A stretch of 64,000 nt of DNA from Pseudomonas sp. ANT_H12B (GTDB taxonomy: Bacteria > Pseudomonadota > Gammaproteobacteria > Pseudomonadales > Pseudomonadaceae). A program made the translations under genes and the position numbers. Shown one piece after another: positions 7,973 through 17,332 of this stretch. Location of the stretch: assembly GCF_008369325.1 (NCBI RefSeq), contig NZ_VOBI01000016.1, forward strand, positions 1 to 64,000. The letters run 5' to 3'. The notes beneath the pieces are model-generated. The model did not search any database and had not been told where the DNA came from. It worked only from the letters and a program-made list of their open reading frames with translations. How positions within the stretch are numbered: position 1 is the stretch's first letter; the number at the start of each line of letters is the position of its first letter.

Positions 7973-9208
7973 TCACTCCTTGCTTGAAATGCCAGATGTG
8001 TTGGAAAGGGCGGCAGGTACTTGGAAAACATGTCGCAAATAGGCGACGAAATTCGGGTCTTTGCAGTGAGTCTTGCCAGGCTCATCGGAAATCTTTGCCA
8101 CGGGCTGGCCGTTGCAGGCGGTCATTTTAAGCACGATGCTCATCGGTTCGACACCTGGAATATCGCAGGTCAGGTTGGTGCCGATGCCGAAGCTGACATT
8201 GATCCGCCCGCGCAGCGCCCGAAAAATCTCCAGGGACTTGGGCAGCGTCAGGCTGTCGGAGAACACCAGCGTCTTGCTCATCGGGTCGATGCCGAGTTTG
8301 TGATAGTGGGCAATCGCTTTTTCCGCCCAGAGCACCGGATCACCTGAATCGTGGCGCAGGCCATCGAAAAGCTTGGCGAAATACAGGTCGAAATCGCTGA
8401 GGAAGGCATCGGTGGTAATACAGTCGGTGAGGGCGATCCCCAGCAGACCACGGTACTCGCGGACCCAGCAATCGAGGGCGGCGATCTGGCTATCGATCAA
8501 TCGCGGGCCGAGTTGCTGGTGGGCCATGATCCATTCGTGAGCCATGGTACCCAAGGGCTTCATGTCCAGCTCTCGGGCCAGGTGCACGTTGCTGGTACCG
8601 ACGAAACGCCCGGGGAAATCGTGTTTGAGCACGTTCACCACCTCTTCCTGCACGCGGTAAGAGAAACGGCGGCGTGTGCCGAAATCGGCTACCTGCAATT
8701 CGGACAGTTCGTCCGCACCGGCATTGGCGGTCAGCCAGTCGAACTTGCGGTAGAGCTGCTCGCGCGCCTGTTCCAGCACGACTTCCCGGTAGCGAAAACG
8801 GTTGCGCACTTCGCTAACGATCGCAAGCATAGGCACTTCGAACAGAATGACATGCAGCCACGGCCCGCGAAGGCGGATGAACAACTCGCCGTTTTCAATG
8901 CCGGTGTGGACGTAGCGCAGGTTGAAGCGGAACAACCCGAGAAAACGCAGAAAGTCCGGTTTCATGAAACTGATGCGTTCCATGAAACTCAACTGGTCGG
9001 CGCTCAGGCTCAACTCGGCCAGACGTTCAATCTGGAACCTTATCTCTGCCAGGTACGGGCGCAGGTCTTCGCTGTTACGGCAGCGAAACTCCCATTCGAC
9101 TTCCACGTTAGGGTAGTTGTGCAGCACCGCCTGCATCATCGTCAGTTTGTAGAAGTCGGTGTCGAGCAGGTTCTGCACGATGCGATCGCCAAACACGCTC
9201 TCGCTCAT
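7973..9208 (-). CDS. pncB: Nicotinate phosphoribosyltransferase
   Basis: PncB joins nicotinate to PRPP with ATP use to give nicotinate mononucleotide in the Preiss-Handler route of NAD salvage. The 411-residue length is normal. Typical blocks are present: LLDTDFYKLTMMQAV near the N-terminus, FGTRRRFSYRVQ, the PLGTMAHEW segment with the His that is phosphorylated in this family, DGLRHDSGDP for phosphoribosyl binding, and FGIGTNLTCD. The start ATG 9208 gives the standard MSESVFGDR N-terminus. It precedes nadE by 4 bp in one operon; that operon is now broken in nadE, so the pathway's first salvage enzyme is intact but its usual partner is not. Confidence 0.97.
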   Translation of the reverse strand: MSESVFGDRIVQNLLDTDFYKLTMMQAVLHNYPNVEVEWEFRCRNSEDLRPYLAEIRFQIERLAELSLSADQLSFMERISFMKPDFLRFLGLFRFNLRYVHTGIENGELFIRLRGPWLHVILFEVPMLAIVSEVRNRFRYREVVLEQAREQLYRKFDWLTANAGADELSELQVADFGTRRRFSYRVQEEVVNVLKHDFPGRFVGTSNVHLARELDMKPLGTMAHEWIMAHQQLGPRLIDSQIAALDCWVREYRGLLGIALTDCITTDAFLSDFDLYFAKLFDGLRHDSGDPVLWAEKAIAHYHKLGIDPMSKTLVFSDSLTLPKSLEIFRALRGRINVSFGIGTNLTCDIPGVEPMSIVLKMTACNGQPVAKISDEPGKTHCKDPNFVAYLRHVFQVPAALSNTSGISSKE

Positions 9209-9332
9209 AACGGGATTCTCCAGGCTGGCCGCAGCCCATGGCAGCGACGTTGCAGCGGTTTCAATGAATGGGGCTAGTGGCGCATATCAGCGGCAGGTAA
9301 TGCCAGCGATTTTTTAGAACGCAGCAGACCCT

Positions 9333-9422
9333 TGTGGGAGCGGGCTTGCCCGCGAAGAGGTCGGCACATTCAACATCCATGTTGACTGGTATTACGCTTT
9401 CGCGGGCAAGCCCGCTCCCACA
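9333..9422. repeat. REPIN (inverted pair of REP sequences)
   Basis: Two REP cores of the GGGAGCGGGCTTGCCCGCG type in inverted orientation, separated by about 45 bp, in the gap between pncB and the LysR gene. Such pairs are dispersed by RAYT transposases in the P. fluorescens group. Confidence 0.9.
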
Positions 9423-9438
9423 GGTATTGTGTGCAGCT

Positions 9439-10350
9439 CTAGAACTGTGACATTTGCGAGCTATCAATCTGCTCCAGCATCCACTTCACAAAGTCGCGCA
9501 CCTTGGGCACTTCCGCCGAATGCTCCGGATACGCCAGGTAATAGGCGTCGCTGCTGGGCATTGCATGCTGCCAGGGAATGACCAGTTTGCCGTCGGCCAA
9601 TTCCTCTTCCACGAGGAATCGTGGCAACAGCGCAACACCGCAACCAACCTGGGCTGCGCGGATGCACATATAAAAGGTTTCGAAACGCGGGCCGTGGTAG
9701 CTGTGCTCGGTGTGGTAGCCCTGACTATCAAACCAGTCGTGCCAGGCTTGGGGGCGGGAGGCGTTTTGCAGCAGGACCAGGTCGGTGAGCTGGGTCGGAT
9801 CGGTGAACGGTGTGTCTGGCAGGCTGCCGGGCGCGCAGACCGGCACCAGCTCTTCACTGAACAGTTTCAGGCATTCGGTGCCGGGCCGTGAGCCCTGGCC
9901 GAAATAGAATGCCAGGTCGCTGCGACCTTGCAGCAGGTCGTCGGCTTCTTGCTCGCTGCATAAATCCAGATGGATCGATGGGTGGCGCAGGCGCCAGCCT
10001 TTCAAGCGTGGCACCAGCCAGCGTGCGCCGAAGGTCGGGGGCGTTGAGACGCGCAAGACTTCAGTGTCACCGCCGTAGGAGCGCAGGTAATGGGTCGACA
10101 TCTCAACCTGCGTGAGGATTTTTCGTACCTCGACCAGATACAAATCACCGGCGGGAGTCATTTGCAGGCGTCGGCGCACCCGGCGGAACAGTAAGTGCTG
10201 CAACAATTCTTCGAGTTGCGCGACCTGTTTGCTTACCGCACTTTGGGTCAGGTTCAGCTCTTCGGCGGCCCGGGTGAAGCTCAGATGCCGGGTGACGGCC
10301 TCGAAGCACTGCAGGGCGGTGATCGACGGCAAGTAGCGTTTATTCAGCAT
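9439..10350 (-). CDS. LysR-family regulator, probably of amaBA
   Basis: A 303-residue LysR-type protein. The N-terminal winged HTH is typical (HLSFTRAAEELNLTQSAVSKQVAQLEE, about residues 22-50), followed by the effector domain (STPPTFGARWLVPRL, about 100-115) of the GcvA-like subgroup. It is divergent from amaB with 185 bp between the starts, the usual arrangement for a LysR protein and its target; in P. putida and P. aeruginosa a LysR gene sits at the same place beside the pipecolate genes. The likely effector is an intermediate of lysine/pipecolate breakdown; this is inferred from position. Confidence 0.85.
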   Translation of the reverse strand: MLNKRYLPSITALQCFEAVTRHLSFTRAAEELNLTQSAVSKQVAQLEELLQHLLFRRVRRRLQMTPAGDLYLVEVRKILTQVEMSTHYLRSYGGDTEVLRVSTPPTFGARWLVPRLKGWRLRHPSIHLDLCSEQEADDLLQGRSDLAFYFGQGSRPGTECLKLFSEELVPVCAPGSLPDTPFTDPTQLTDLVLLQNASRPQAWHDWFDSQGYHTEHSYHGPRFETFYMCIRAAQVGCGVALLPRFLVEEELADGKLVIPWQHAMPSSDAYYLAYPEHSAEVPKVRDFVKWMLEQIDSSQMSQF

Positions 10351-10535
10351 GGGTGGTCCTTTTTCTTGTTGCTCTATGCTTTTCTTTTACCGGTTGATGC
10401 GAAGCATGAATAAACGGAATGATATCTCGCTTAATGGTCGTTTGTTGGCTCGTCTCAGGGGCGCTACAACTACGGGCCTGATCAGCCGTGATTTTCCGGC
10501 TGCACGTTTTCTGTTTTCTGCTTGAGGAGTGACCC

Positions 10536-12026
10536 ATGGTTGCCGCATTGCTTGATCGTCTTGGTGTGAACCCGGCCCTGTATCAGAACGGCAAAGTGCC
10601 GGTGCATTCGCCAATCGATGGCAGCCAGATTGCTGCCGTGAACTGGGAAGGCGCGGCTGAAGTCGAGCAGCACATCAGTCGTGCAGATCATGCCTTCGAA
10701 TTGTGGCGCAAGGTCCCGGCACCACGCCGTGGCGAACTGGTGCGCCAGCTGGGCGACATCCTGCGTGAATACAAGGCCGACCTCGGCGAGCTGGTTTCAT
10801 GGGAAGCCGGCAAGATCACCCAGGAAGGCCTGGGCGAAGTTCAGGAAATGATCGACATCTGCGACTTCGCTGTCGGCCTGTCGCGTCAGCTGTACGGTTT
10901 GACCATCGCTTCCGAGCGTCCTGGCCACCACATGCGCGAAACCTGGCATCCGCTGGGCGTCGTCGGTGTAATCAGCGCGTTCAACTTCCCGGTCGCGGTC
11001 TGGGCCTGGAACACCACGCTGGCGCTGGTTTGCGGTAACCCGGTGATCTGGAAGCCGTCCGAGAAGACCCCGCTGACCGCGCTGGCCTGTCAGGCGCTGT
11101 TCGACCGCGTGCTGAAGAACTTCAGCGACGCGCCGCCGCACCTGAGCCAAGTGATCATCGGTGGTCGCGATGCTGGTGAAGCCCTGGTCGACGACCCGCG
11201 TGTCGCGCTGATCAGCGCTACCGGCAGCACCCGCATGGGCCGTGAAGTGGCACCGAAAATCGCCGCACGTTTCGCTCGCAGCATTCTGGAGCTGGGCGGC
11301 AACAACGCGATGATTCTCGCCCCAAGTGCCGATCTGGACATGGCCGTTCGCGCCATCCTGTTCAGCGCTGTTGGCACAGCCGGTCAGCGTTGCACCACGC
11401 TGCGTCGTCTGATTGCCCATGAATCGGTGAAAGAAGAAATCGTCACCCGCCTCAAGGCTGCGTACTCCAAGGTCCGCATCGGTAACCCGCTAGAGGGCAA
11501 CCTGATCGGTCCGCTGATCGACAAACACAGCTTCGAAAACATGCAGGACGCTCTGGAGCAGGCCTTGAGCGAAGGCGGCCGAGTGTTTGGCGGCAAGCGT
11601 CAGCTGGAAGACAAATTCCCGAATGCCTACTACGTTTCGCCGGCCATCGTTGAAATGCCGGAACAGAGCGATGTGGTCCGCGATGAAACCTTCGCGCCAA
11701 TCTTGTACGTGGTCGGTTACAAGGACTTCGACGAAGCGCTGCGCCTGAACAATTCGGTGCCACAAGGTCTGTCTTCGTGCATCTTCACCACCGATGTGCG
11801 TGAAGCCGAGCAGTTCATGTCGGCGGTGGGCAGCGACTGCGGCATCGCCAACGTCAACATCGGCCCGAGCGGTGCGGAAATCGGCGGTGCGTTTGGTGGT
11901 GAGAAAGAGACTGGCGGCGGTCGTGAATCCGGCTCCGATGCATGGCGCGGCTACATGCGCCGTCAGACCAACACCGTGAACTACTCGCTGGAGTTGCCGT
12001 TGGCTCAAGGGATTACGTTCGACTGA
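10536..12026 (+). CDS. amaB: L-piperidine-6-carboxylate (aminoadipate semialdehyde) dehydrogenase
   Basis: A 496-residue NAD-dependent aldehyde dehydrogenase of the ALDH7/antiquitin type. It oxidises piperideine-6-carboxylate/2-aminoadipate semialdehyde to 2-aminoadipate in lysine degradation through pipecolate. Visible landmarks are FNFPVAVWAWN, the cofactor loop ATGSTRMG, general base Glu252 in LELGGNN, catalytic Cys286 in GQRCTT, and the C-terminal PSGAEIGGAFGGEKETGGGRESGSD block that marks this subfamily. A GAGGAG-like site (TTGAGGAGTGACCC) precedes ATG 10536. It is followed by amaA with a REPIN in the 153-bp gap, and is divergent from its probable LysR regulator. Confidence 0.93.
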   Translation: MVAALLDRLGVNPALYQNGKVPVHSPIDGSQIAAVNWEGAAEVEQHISRADHAFELWRKVPAPRRGELVRQLGDILREYKADLGELVSWEAGKITQEGLGEVQEMIDICDFAVGLSRQLYGLTIASERPGHHMRETWHPLGVVGVISAFNFPVAVWAWNTTLALVCGNPVIWKPSEKTPLTALACQALFDRVLKNFSDAPPHLSQVIIGGRDAGEALVDDPRVALISATGSTRMGREVAPKIAARFARSILELGGNNAMILAPSADLDMAVRAILFSAVGTAGQRCTTLRRLIAHESVKEEIVTRLKAAYSKVRIGNPLEGNLIGPLIDKHSFENMQDALEQALSEGGRVFGGKRQLEDKFPNAYYVSPAIVEMPEQSDVVRDETFAPILYVVGYKDFDEALRLNNSVPQGLSSCIFTTDVREAEQFMSAVGSDCGIANVNIGPSGAEIGGAFGGEKETGGGRESGSDAWRGYMRRQTNTVNYSLELPLAQGITFD

Positions 12027-12050
12027 GGTTGAGCCAAGCAGTGATCCCCC

Positions 12051-12139
12051 TGTGGGAGCGAGCCTGCTCGCGATAGCGGTTTATCAGTCACATAGATACT
12101 GGATGTGCCGACGCTATCGCGAGCAGGCTCGCTCCCACA
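12051..12139. repeat. REPIN between amaB and amaA
   Basis: Inverted pair with GGGAGCGAGCCTGCTCGCG-type cores (a second sequence variant, GAG/CTC instead of GGG/CCC in the stem). It fills most of the gap inside the probable amaBA transcript, so it may form a large RNA hairpin that changes relative mRNA levels. Confidence 0.9.
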
Positions 12140-12179
12140 TTGAATGGTGTGTTGGTTAGGTTTCTGTTGGAGTCTGGCA

Positions 12180-13463
12180 ATGCCGTTACGCGAAGAGTGT
12201 CTGTGGGAAAAACTGACGCCGCAAAGGCCCGATAATGCGGCGCTCAAGGGCGAGGTAACGGTTGATGTCTGCGTCATCGGCGCCGGTTTCACCGGTCTGT
12301 CGGCGGCGGTGCATCTGCTGGAACAGGGCAAAAGTGTCTGTGTGCTGGAAGCGCATCGCGCCGGTCATGGTGGATCGGGGCGCAACGTCGGGCTGGTTAA
12401 CGCCGGGATGTGGATTCCACCGGACGAGATCGAAGAAGGTTTCGGCGAAGCGGTCGGCAGTCAGCTCAACCGCATGCTCGGTGCCGCGCCGTCCCTGGTG
12501 TTCAGCCTGATCGACAAATACAACATCGACTGCCAGTTGCGCCGCGAAGGTACGCTGCACATGGCGCACAACGCCCGTGGCGAAGCGGACTTGCGCAGTC
12601 GTGAAGAACAATGGAAACGTCGCGGCGCGCCGGTTGAACTGCTGACCGGTAAAGCCTGTGAGCAAGCAACGGGCACCAAAAAGATTGCTGCCGCGTTACT
12701 CGATCGACGTGCTGGCACACTCAACCCTATGGCCTACACAACGGGGCTGGCCAAAGCGGCCATTGGCCTCGGCGGCCGGTTGTTCGATCATTCCCCGGTG
12801 ACTCGACTGGAACGTCAGGGGCAACGCTGGTCGGTGCAAACCGCTCAGGGTTCGGTACTCGCCGAGCAAGTGGTCATCGCCTCCAACGCTTACACCGAAG
12901 GTGACTGGACGGAACTGCGGCGCAATTTCTTCCCCGGCTATTACTATCAAGTGGCCTCGGCGCCGCTGACCGAAGAGGCTGCGCAGCAGATTCTCCCCGG
13001 TGGCCAGGGCTCCTGGGACACCCGTCAGGTGCTCAGCAGCGTTCGTCGCGATAAAGAGGGGCGTTTGTTGCTCGGCAGCCTGGGTAATGGCAATCAAAAG
13101 CCGACCTGGTTTCTCAAGGCTTGGGCCGATCGGGTTCAGCAACACTATTTCCCTTACTTGAAACCTGTTGAATGGGAGTGCACCTGGACCGGTTGCATCG
13201 CGTTCACCCCTGACCATTTGATGCGTCTGTTCGAGCCGGCGCCCGGTTTAGTGGCAGTCACCGGTTACAACGGTCGGGGCGTGACCACGGGGACGGTGGT
13301 CGGCAAAGCTTTTGCCGATTATCTGTGTAACGGAAATCCTCAGGCACTACCGATTCCATTCGCGCCCATGCAGCCATTGGCCGGTGTGGGATTGCGCAGT
13401 TGTCTGTACGAGGCCGGGTTCTCGCTGTATCACGCAGGCCAGTGCTTGCGGATCGTTATTTGA
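12180..13463 (+). CDS. amaA: L-pipecolate oxidase (FAD-dependent)
   Basis: A flavoprotein of the DAO/GlpO type that oxidises L-pipecolate to piperideine-6-carboxylate, the substrate of AmaB. ATG 12180 with GGAG 9-12 bp upstream gives 427 residues; a longer frame starting at 12144 would overlap the REPIN and has no ribosome site. The dinucleotide-binding fold DVCVIGAGFTGLSAAVHLLE lies at about residues 29-48, followed by GGSGRNVGLVNAGMW, where flavin and substrate sites of this subfamily lie. The C-terminal VTGYNGRGVTTGTVVGKAFADYL closes the FAD domain. In P. putida the same pair carries D-/L-lysine nitrogen and carbon to 2-aminoadipate. Confidence 0.92.
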   Translation: MPLREECLWEKLTPQRPDNAALKGEVTVDVCVIGAGFTGLSAAVHLLEQGKSVCVLEAHRAGHGGSGRNVGLVNAGMWIPPDEIEEGFGEAVGSQLNRMLGAAPSLVFSLIDKYNIDCQLRREGTLHMAHNARGEADLRSREEQWKRRGAPVELLTGKACEQATGTKKIAAALLDRRAGTLNPMAYTTGLAKAAIGLGGRLFDHSPVTRLERQGQRWSVQTAQGSVLAEQVVIASNAYTEGDWTELRRNFFPGYYYQVASAPLTEEAAQQILPGGQGSWDTRQVLSSVRRDKEGRLLLGSLGNGNQKPTWFLKAWADRVQQHYFPYLKPVEWECTWTGCIAFTPDHLMRLFEPAPGLVAVTGYNGRGVTTGTVVGKAFADYLCNGNPQALPIPFAPMQPLAGVGLRSCLYEAGFSLYHAGQCLRIVI

Positions 13464-13827
13464 TTGTTGAAATTTGTTGCTGGAAGCGACGCTTTTTCGC
13501 GCAGCGACTAGCCTGTAAAAGGTGCGGGTTGTAGCAGTCCCGCCCCAGCAGTGTGCACTTCGGTGACGCAGCCTGTTACAGGCTGGTTGCACGTCGTTTG
13601 GCGTCGCGGTTGCAATGATGGCGCATGCGGGTTGCGCCTTTAAAAATAAATGGTTTCACCTTCCGCGGTTTAGACGGTTGCACGCCCAATGAAAATGGGA
13701 TCGAAACAGTCGATATAACAATAAAGCAGCGACTTTTCTCAGAATAAAAAACCGATGGCACGGCCCTTGCTCTGAGCATTCAGGAAGTCGCAGTGCCAAC
13801 TAAAAAAAAACCTTGGAGCACCACCTC
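13464..13827. promoter_or_regulatory. Regulatory region between amaA and braC
   Basis: No gene here. It holds a sigma-54 promoter (13756-13771, listed separately) and, about 170-190 bp further upstream, a perfect palindrome CAGCCTG-TTA-CAGGCTG at 13569-13585 without a T-tract. That distance fits an upstream activator site for the enhancer-binding protein that a sigma-54 promoter requires; the palindrome could also be a weak hairpin ending the amaA transcript. Confidence 0.5.
13756..13771 (+). promoter_or_regulatory. Sigma-54 (RpoN) promoter of the bra operon
   Basis: TGGCAC, five bases, TTGCT: a full match to the -24/-12 consensus with the conserved GG and GC. Transcription would start near 13783, about 45 bp ahead of braC. 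It predicts nitrogen- or substrate-linked activation by an enhancer-binding protein that is not encoded next to the operon. Confidence 0.85.
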
Positions 13828-14961
13828 ATGTCCCAGACGTTTTACAAAAAAGGCTTTTTGGCCCTCGCAGTGGCAACTGCGTTGGGTGTTTCTGCGTTTG
13901 CACAGGCTGATGTAAAAATCGGTGTGGCGGGCCCGATGACAGGCGCCAACGCGGCATTTGGCGAGCAATACATGAAGGGTGCACAGGCAGCGGCCGATGC
14001 GATCAACGCAGCGGGCGGCGTTAACGGGGAAAAAATCGTACTGGTGAAGGGCGATGACGCCTGCGAACCGAAACAGGCTGTGACGGTCGCCAAGGACCTG
14101 ACCAACCAGAAAGTCGCTGGCGTGGTCGGTCACTTCTGCTCCTCGTCGACCATCCCGGCTTCCGAGATCTACGACGAAGCGGGCATCATCGCGATCACTC
14201 CGGGCTCCACCAACCCGGCAGTTACCGAGCGCGGCCTGAGCGCCATGTTCCGAATGTGCGGTCGTGACGACCAGCAAGGCATCGTGGCCGGTGACTACAT
14301 CGTCGACGTGCTCAAGGGCAAGAAAGTCGTCGTCCTGCATGACAAGGACACCTACGGCCAAGGCCTGGCGGACGCTACCAAGGCCCAACTGGAAAAACGC
14401 GGCGTGAAGCCGGTGCTGTACGAAGGCCTGACCCGTGGCGAGAAGGACTTCAGCACCATCGTGACCAAAATCCGCGGCGCTGGCGCCGACATCGTCTACT
14501 TCGGTGGTCTGCACCCGGAAGCCGGCCCTCTGGTTCGTCAACTGCGTGAGCAAGGTCTCAAAGACGTCAAGTTCATGTCCGACGACGGCATCGTGACCGA
14601 CGAACTGGTGACCACCGCTGGCGGTCCGCAATTCGTCGACGGTGTGCTGATGACCTTCGGCGCCGACCCGCGCCTGCTGCCAGACAGCAAGACCGTAGTG
14701 GACGAGTTCCGCAAAAAAGGCACCGAGCCTGAAGGCTACACCCTGTACGCCTACGCATCGGTTCAGACCCTGGCGGCTGCTTTCAATGGCGCCAAGTCCA
14801 ACAAGGGCGAAGAAGCTGCCGCATGGCTGAAGAAGAACCCGGTCAAAACCGTCATGGGCGAGAAGACCTGGGACGCCAAGGGCGACCTGAAAGTCTCCGA
14901 CTATGTGGTTTACCAGTGGGACAAGGACGGCAAATACCACCAACTGGAAAAACAGAAGTGA
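13828..14961 (+). CDS. braC: Branched-chain amino acid ABC transporter, periplasmic binding protein
   Basis: A periplasmic LivJ/LivK/BraC-type binding protein of 377 residues from ATG 13828 (GGAG 10-13 bp upstream; the upstream ATG at 13813 overlaps that site). Residues 1-26 are a signal peptide ending AFAQA. The mature part begins DVKIGVAGPMTGANAAFG and has the paired lobes of the type I fold, with GHFCSSSTIPASEIYDEAGI lining the ligand cleft. It captures Leu/Ile/Val or related amino acids for BraDEFG. Position beside amaBA raises the possibility that the physiological ligand relates to lysine metabolism, but BraC similarity is strong. A strong hairpin follows the gene, as often after binding-protein genes. 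Confidence 0.9.
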   Translation: MSQTFYKKGFLALAVATALGVSAFAQADVKIGVAGPMTGANAAFGEQYMKGAQAAADAINAAGGVNGEKIVLVKGDDACEPKQAVTVAKDLTNQKVAGVVGHFCSSSTIPASEIYDEAGIIAITPGSTNPAVTERGLSAMFRMCGRDDQQGIVAGDYIVDVLKGKKVVVLHDKDTYGQGLADATKAQLEKRGVKPVLYEGLTRGEKDFSTIVTKIRGAGADIVYFGGLHPEAGPLVRQLREQGLKDVKFMSDDGIVTDELVTTAGGPQFVDGVLMTFGADPRLLPDSKTVVDEFRKKGTEPEGYTLYAYASVQTLAAAFNGAKSNKGEEAAAWLKKNPVKTVMGEKTWDAKGDLKVSDYVVYQWDKDGKYHQLEKQK

Positions 14962-14972
14962 TATGACCGCTA

Positions 14973-15001
14973 ATTGCCCGGTGCAGTGTGCGCCGGGCAA
15001 T
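14973..15001 (+). other. Strong RNA hairpin between braC and braD
   Basis: ATTGCCCGG pairs with CCGGGCAAT, and the inner GCA/TGC can extend the stem. There is no T-tract after it, so it is probably not a full terminator. Such intercistronic hairpins protect the upstream binding-protein mRNA from 3' decay and lower expression of the membrane components. Confidence 0.65.
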
Positions 15002-15130
15002 CAAAGAACATGTCCGTGCAGTACCTGTCTTTTCTCGTAGAGCTGCACACAACCCGCTTGCGCCGGCGGCTGAACCCCGGTCCGACGCACCCGGCTTCTG
15101 TGCAGTCTCTCAAATGCGTGAGATTGCGTT

Positions 15131-16045
<915 letters not shown>

Positions 16046-16048
16046 GCG

Positions 16049-17332
16049 ATGTCTTCAACCACTAAAAAAACCATTGATCTCAAAAGAAGCCTGGTTGACG
16101 CGATTCTTGCCGGCCTTGTCGCCCTGATTGTGTTCGGCCCGATTGTCGGCGTGGTCCTCGACGGCTACGGCTTCAACCTGGAAACGACCCGTGTGGCGTG
16201 GATTGTCGCCATTGTCATGGCGGGCCGCTTTGCCCTGAGCCTGTTCCTGCAGACTCCAAAGGGCCTGAGAATTCTCGAAGGCTTTGAAAGCACCGGCTCC
16301 GGGGTGCATGTACTGCCACCTGATTACAAAACCCGGTTGCGCTGGATCATTCCGGTGATAATCGTCGTCGCTGTGGTGTTCCCGTTTTTCTCCAACTCCT
16401 ACCTGCTGGGCGTGGTCATCCTCGGGCTGATCTACGTGCTGCTGGGCCTGGGGCTGAACATCGTGGTTGGTCTGGCCGGCCTGCTCGACCTGGGTTACGT
16501 GGCGTTCTACGCCATCGGTGCTTATGGGTTGGCGCTCGGTTACCAATACCTTGGCCTGGGCTTCTGGACGGTGCTGCCGCTGGCGGCAATCACCGCGGGG
16601 TTGGCCGGCTGCATCCTTGGTTTCCCGGTGTTGCGTCTGCACGGCGACTACCTGGCAATCGTGACCCTGGGCTTCGGTGAAATCATCCGCTTGATCCTCA
16701 ACAACTGGTTGTCCCTGACCGGCGGCCCGAATGGTATGGCGGCTCCATTGCCAACCTTCTTCGGCCTGGAGTTCGGCAAAAGGGCTAAAGAGGGCGGGGT
16801 GCCGTTTCATGAGTTTTTCGGCATCGCCTATAACCCGGACGTGAAGTACTTCGTCATCTACGCGGTGTTGTTCCTGGTGGTGCTGGCCGTGCTGTACATC
16901 AAGCACCGTTTGACCCGCATGCCGGTCGGCCGCGCCTGGGAAGCCTTGCGTGAGGACGAAATCGCTTGCCGCTCCATGGGCCTGAACCACGTTCTGGTCA
17001 AGCTCTCGGCGTTCACCATTGGTGCATCGACGGCCGGTCTGGCGGGTGTGTTCTTCGCCACCTATCAAGGCTTCGTCAACCCGACCTCATTCACCTTCTT
17101 CGAATCGGCATTGATCCTCGCCATCGTGGTCCTCGGCGGTATGGGCTCGACCATCGGCGTGGTGATTGCGGCCTTCGTGCTGACCGTCGCCCCGGAACTG
17201 TTGCGGGGGTTCGCGGAGTATCGGGTGCTGCTGTTCGGCATCCTGATGGTGTTGATGATGATCTGGCGACCGCGCGGCCTGATTCGGATCAGCCGTACCG
17301 GTGTGACCCCGCGTAAAGGAGTAGCGCCATGA
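16049..17332 (+). CDS. braE: Branched-chain amino acid ABC transporter permease
   Basis: A 427-residue LivM/BraE-type permease. The N-terminal about 110 residues (extra hydrophobic helices, then a DYKTRLRWIIPVI entry) are the usual extension of pseudomonad BraE. The core follows with GLGLNIVVGLAGLLDLGYVAFYAIGAY and the coupling loop ILAIVVLGGMGSTIGVVIAA. It pairs with BraD in the inner membrane. The stop overlaps the start of braF by 4 bp (ATGA). Confidence 0.95.
   Translation: MSSTTKKTIDLKRSLVDAILAGLVALIVFGPIVGVVLDGYGFNLETTRVAWIVAIVMAGRFALSLFLQTPKGLRILEGFESTGSGVHVLPPDYKTRLRWIIPVIIVVAVVFPFFSNSYLLGVVILGLIYVLLGLGLNIVVGLAGLLDLGYVAFYAIGAYGLALGYQYLGLGFWTVLPLAAITAGLAGCILGFPVLRLHGDYLAIVTLGFGEIIRLILNNWLSLTGGPNGMAAPLPTFFGLEFGKRAKEGGVPFHEFFGIAYNPDVKYFVIYAVLFLVVLAVLYIKHRLTRMPVGRAWEALREDEIACRSMGLNHVLVKLSAFTIGASTAGLAGVFFATYQGFVNPTSFTFFESALILAIVVLGGMGSTIGVVIAAFVLTVAPELLRGFAEYRVLLFGILMVLMMIWRPRGLIRISRTGVTPRKGVAP

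Noticed and set aside
8351..9277. Plus-strand frame opposite pncB
   Set aside because: Antisense shadow; pncB is unambiguous in the other direction.
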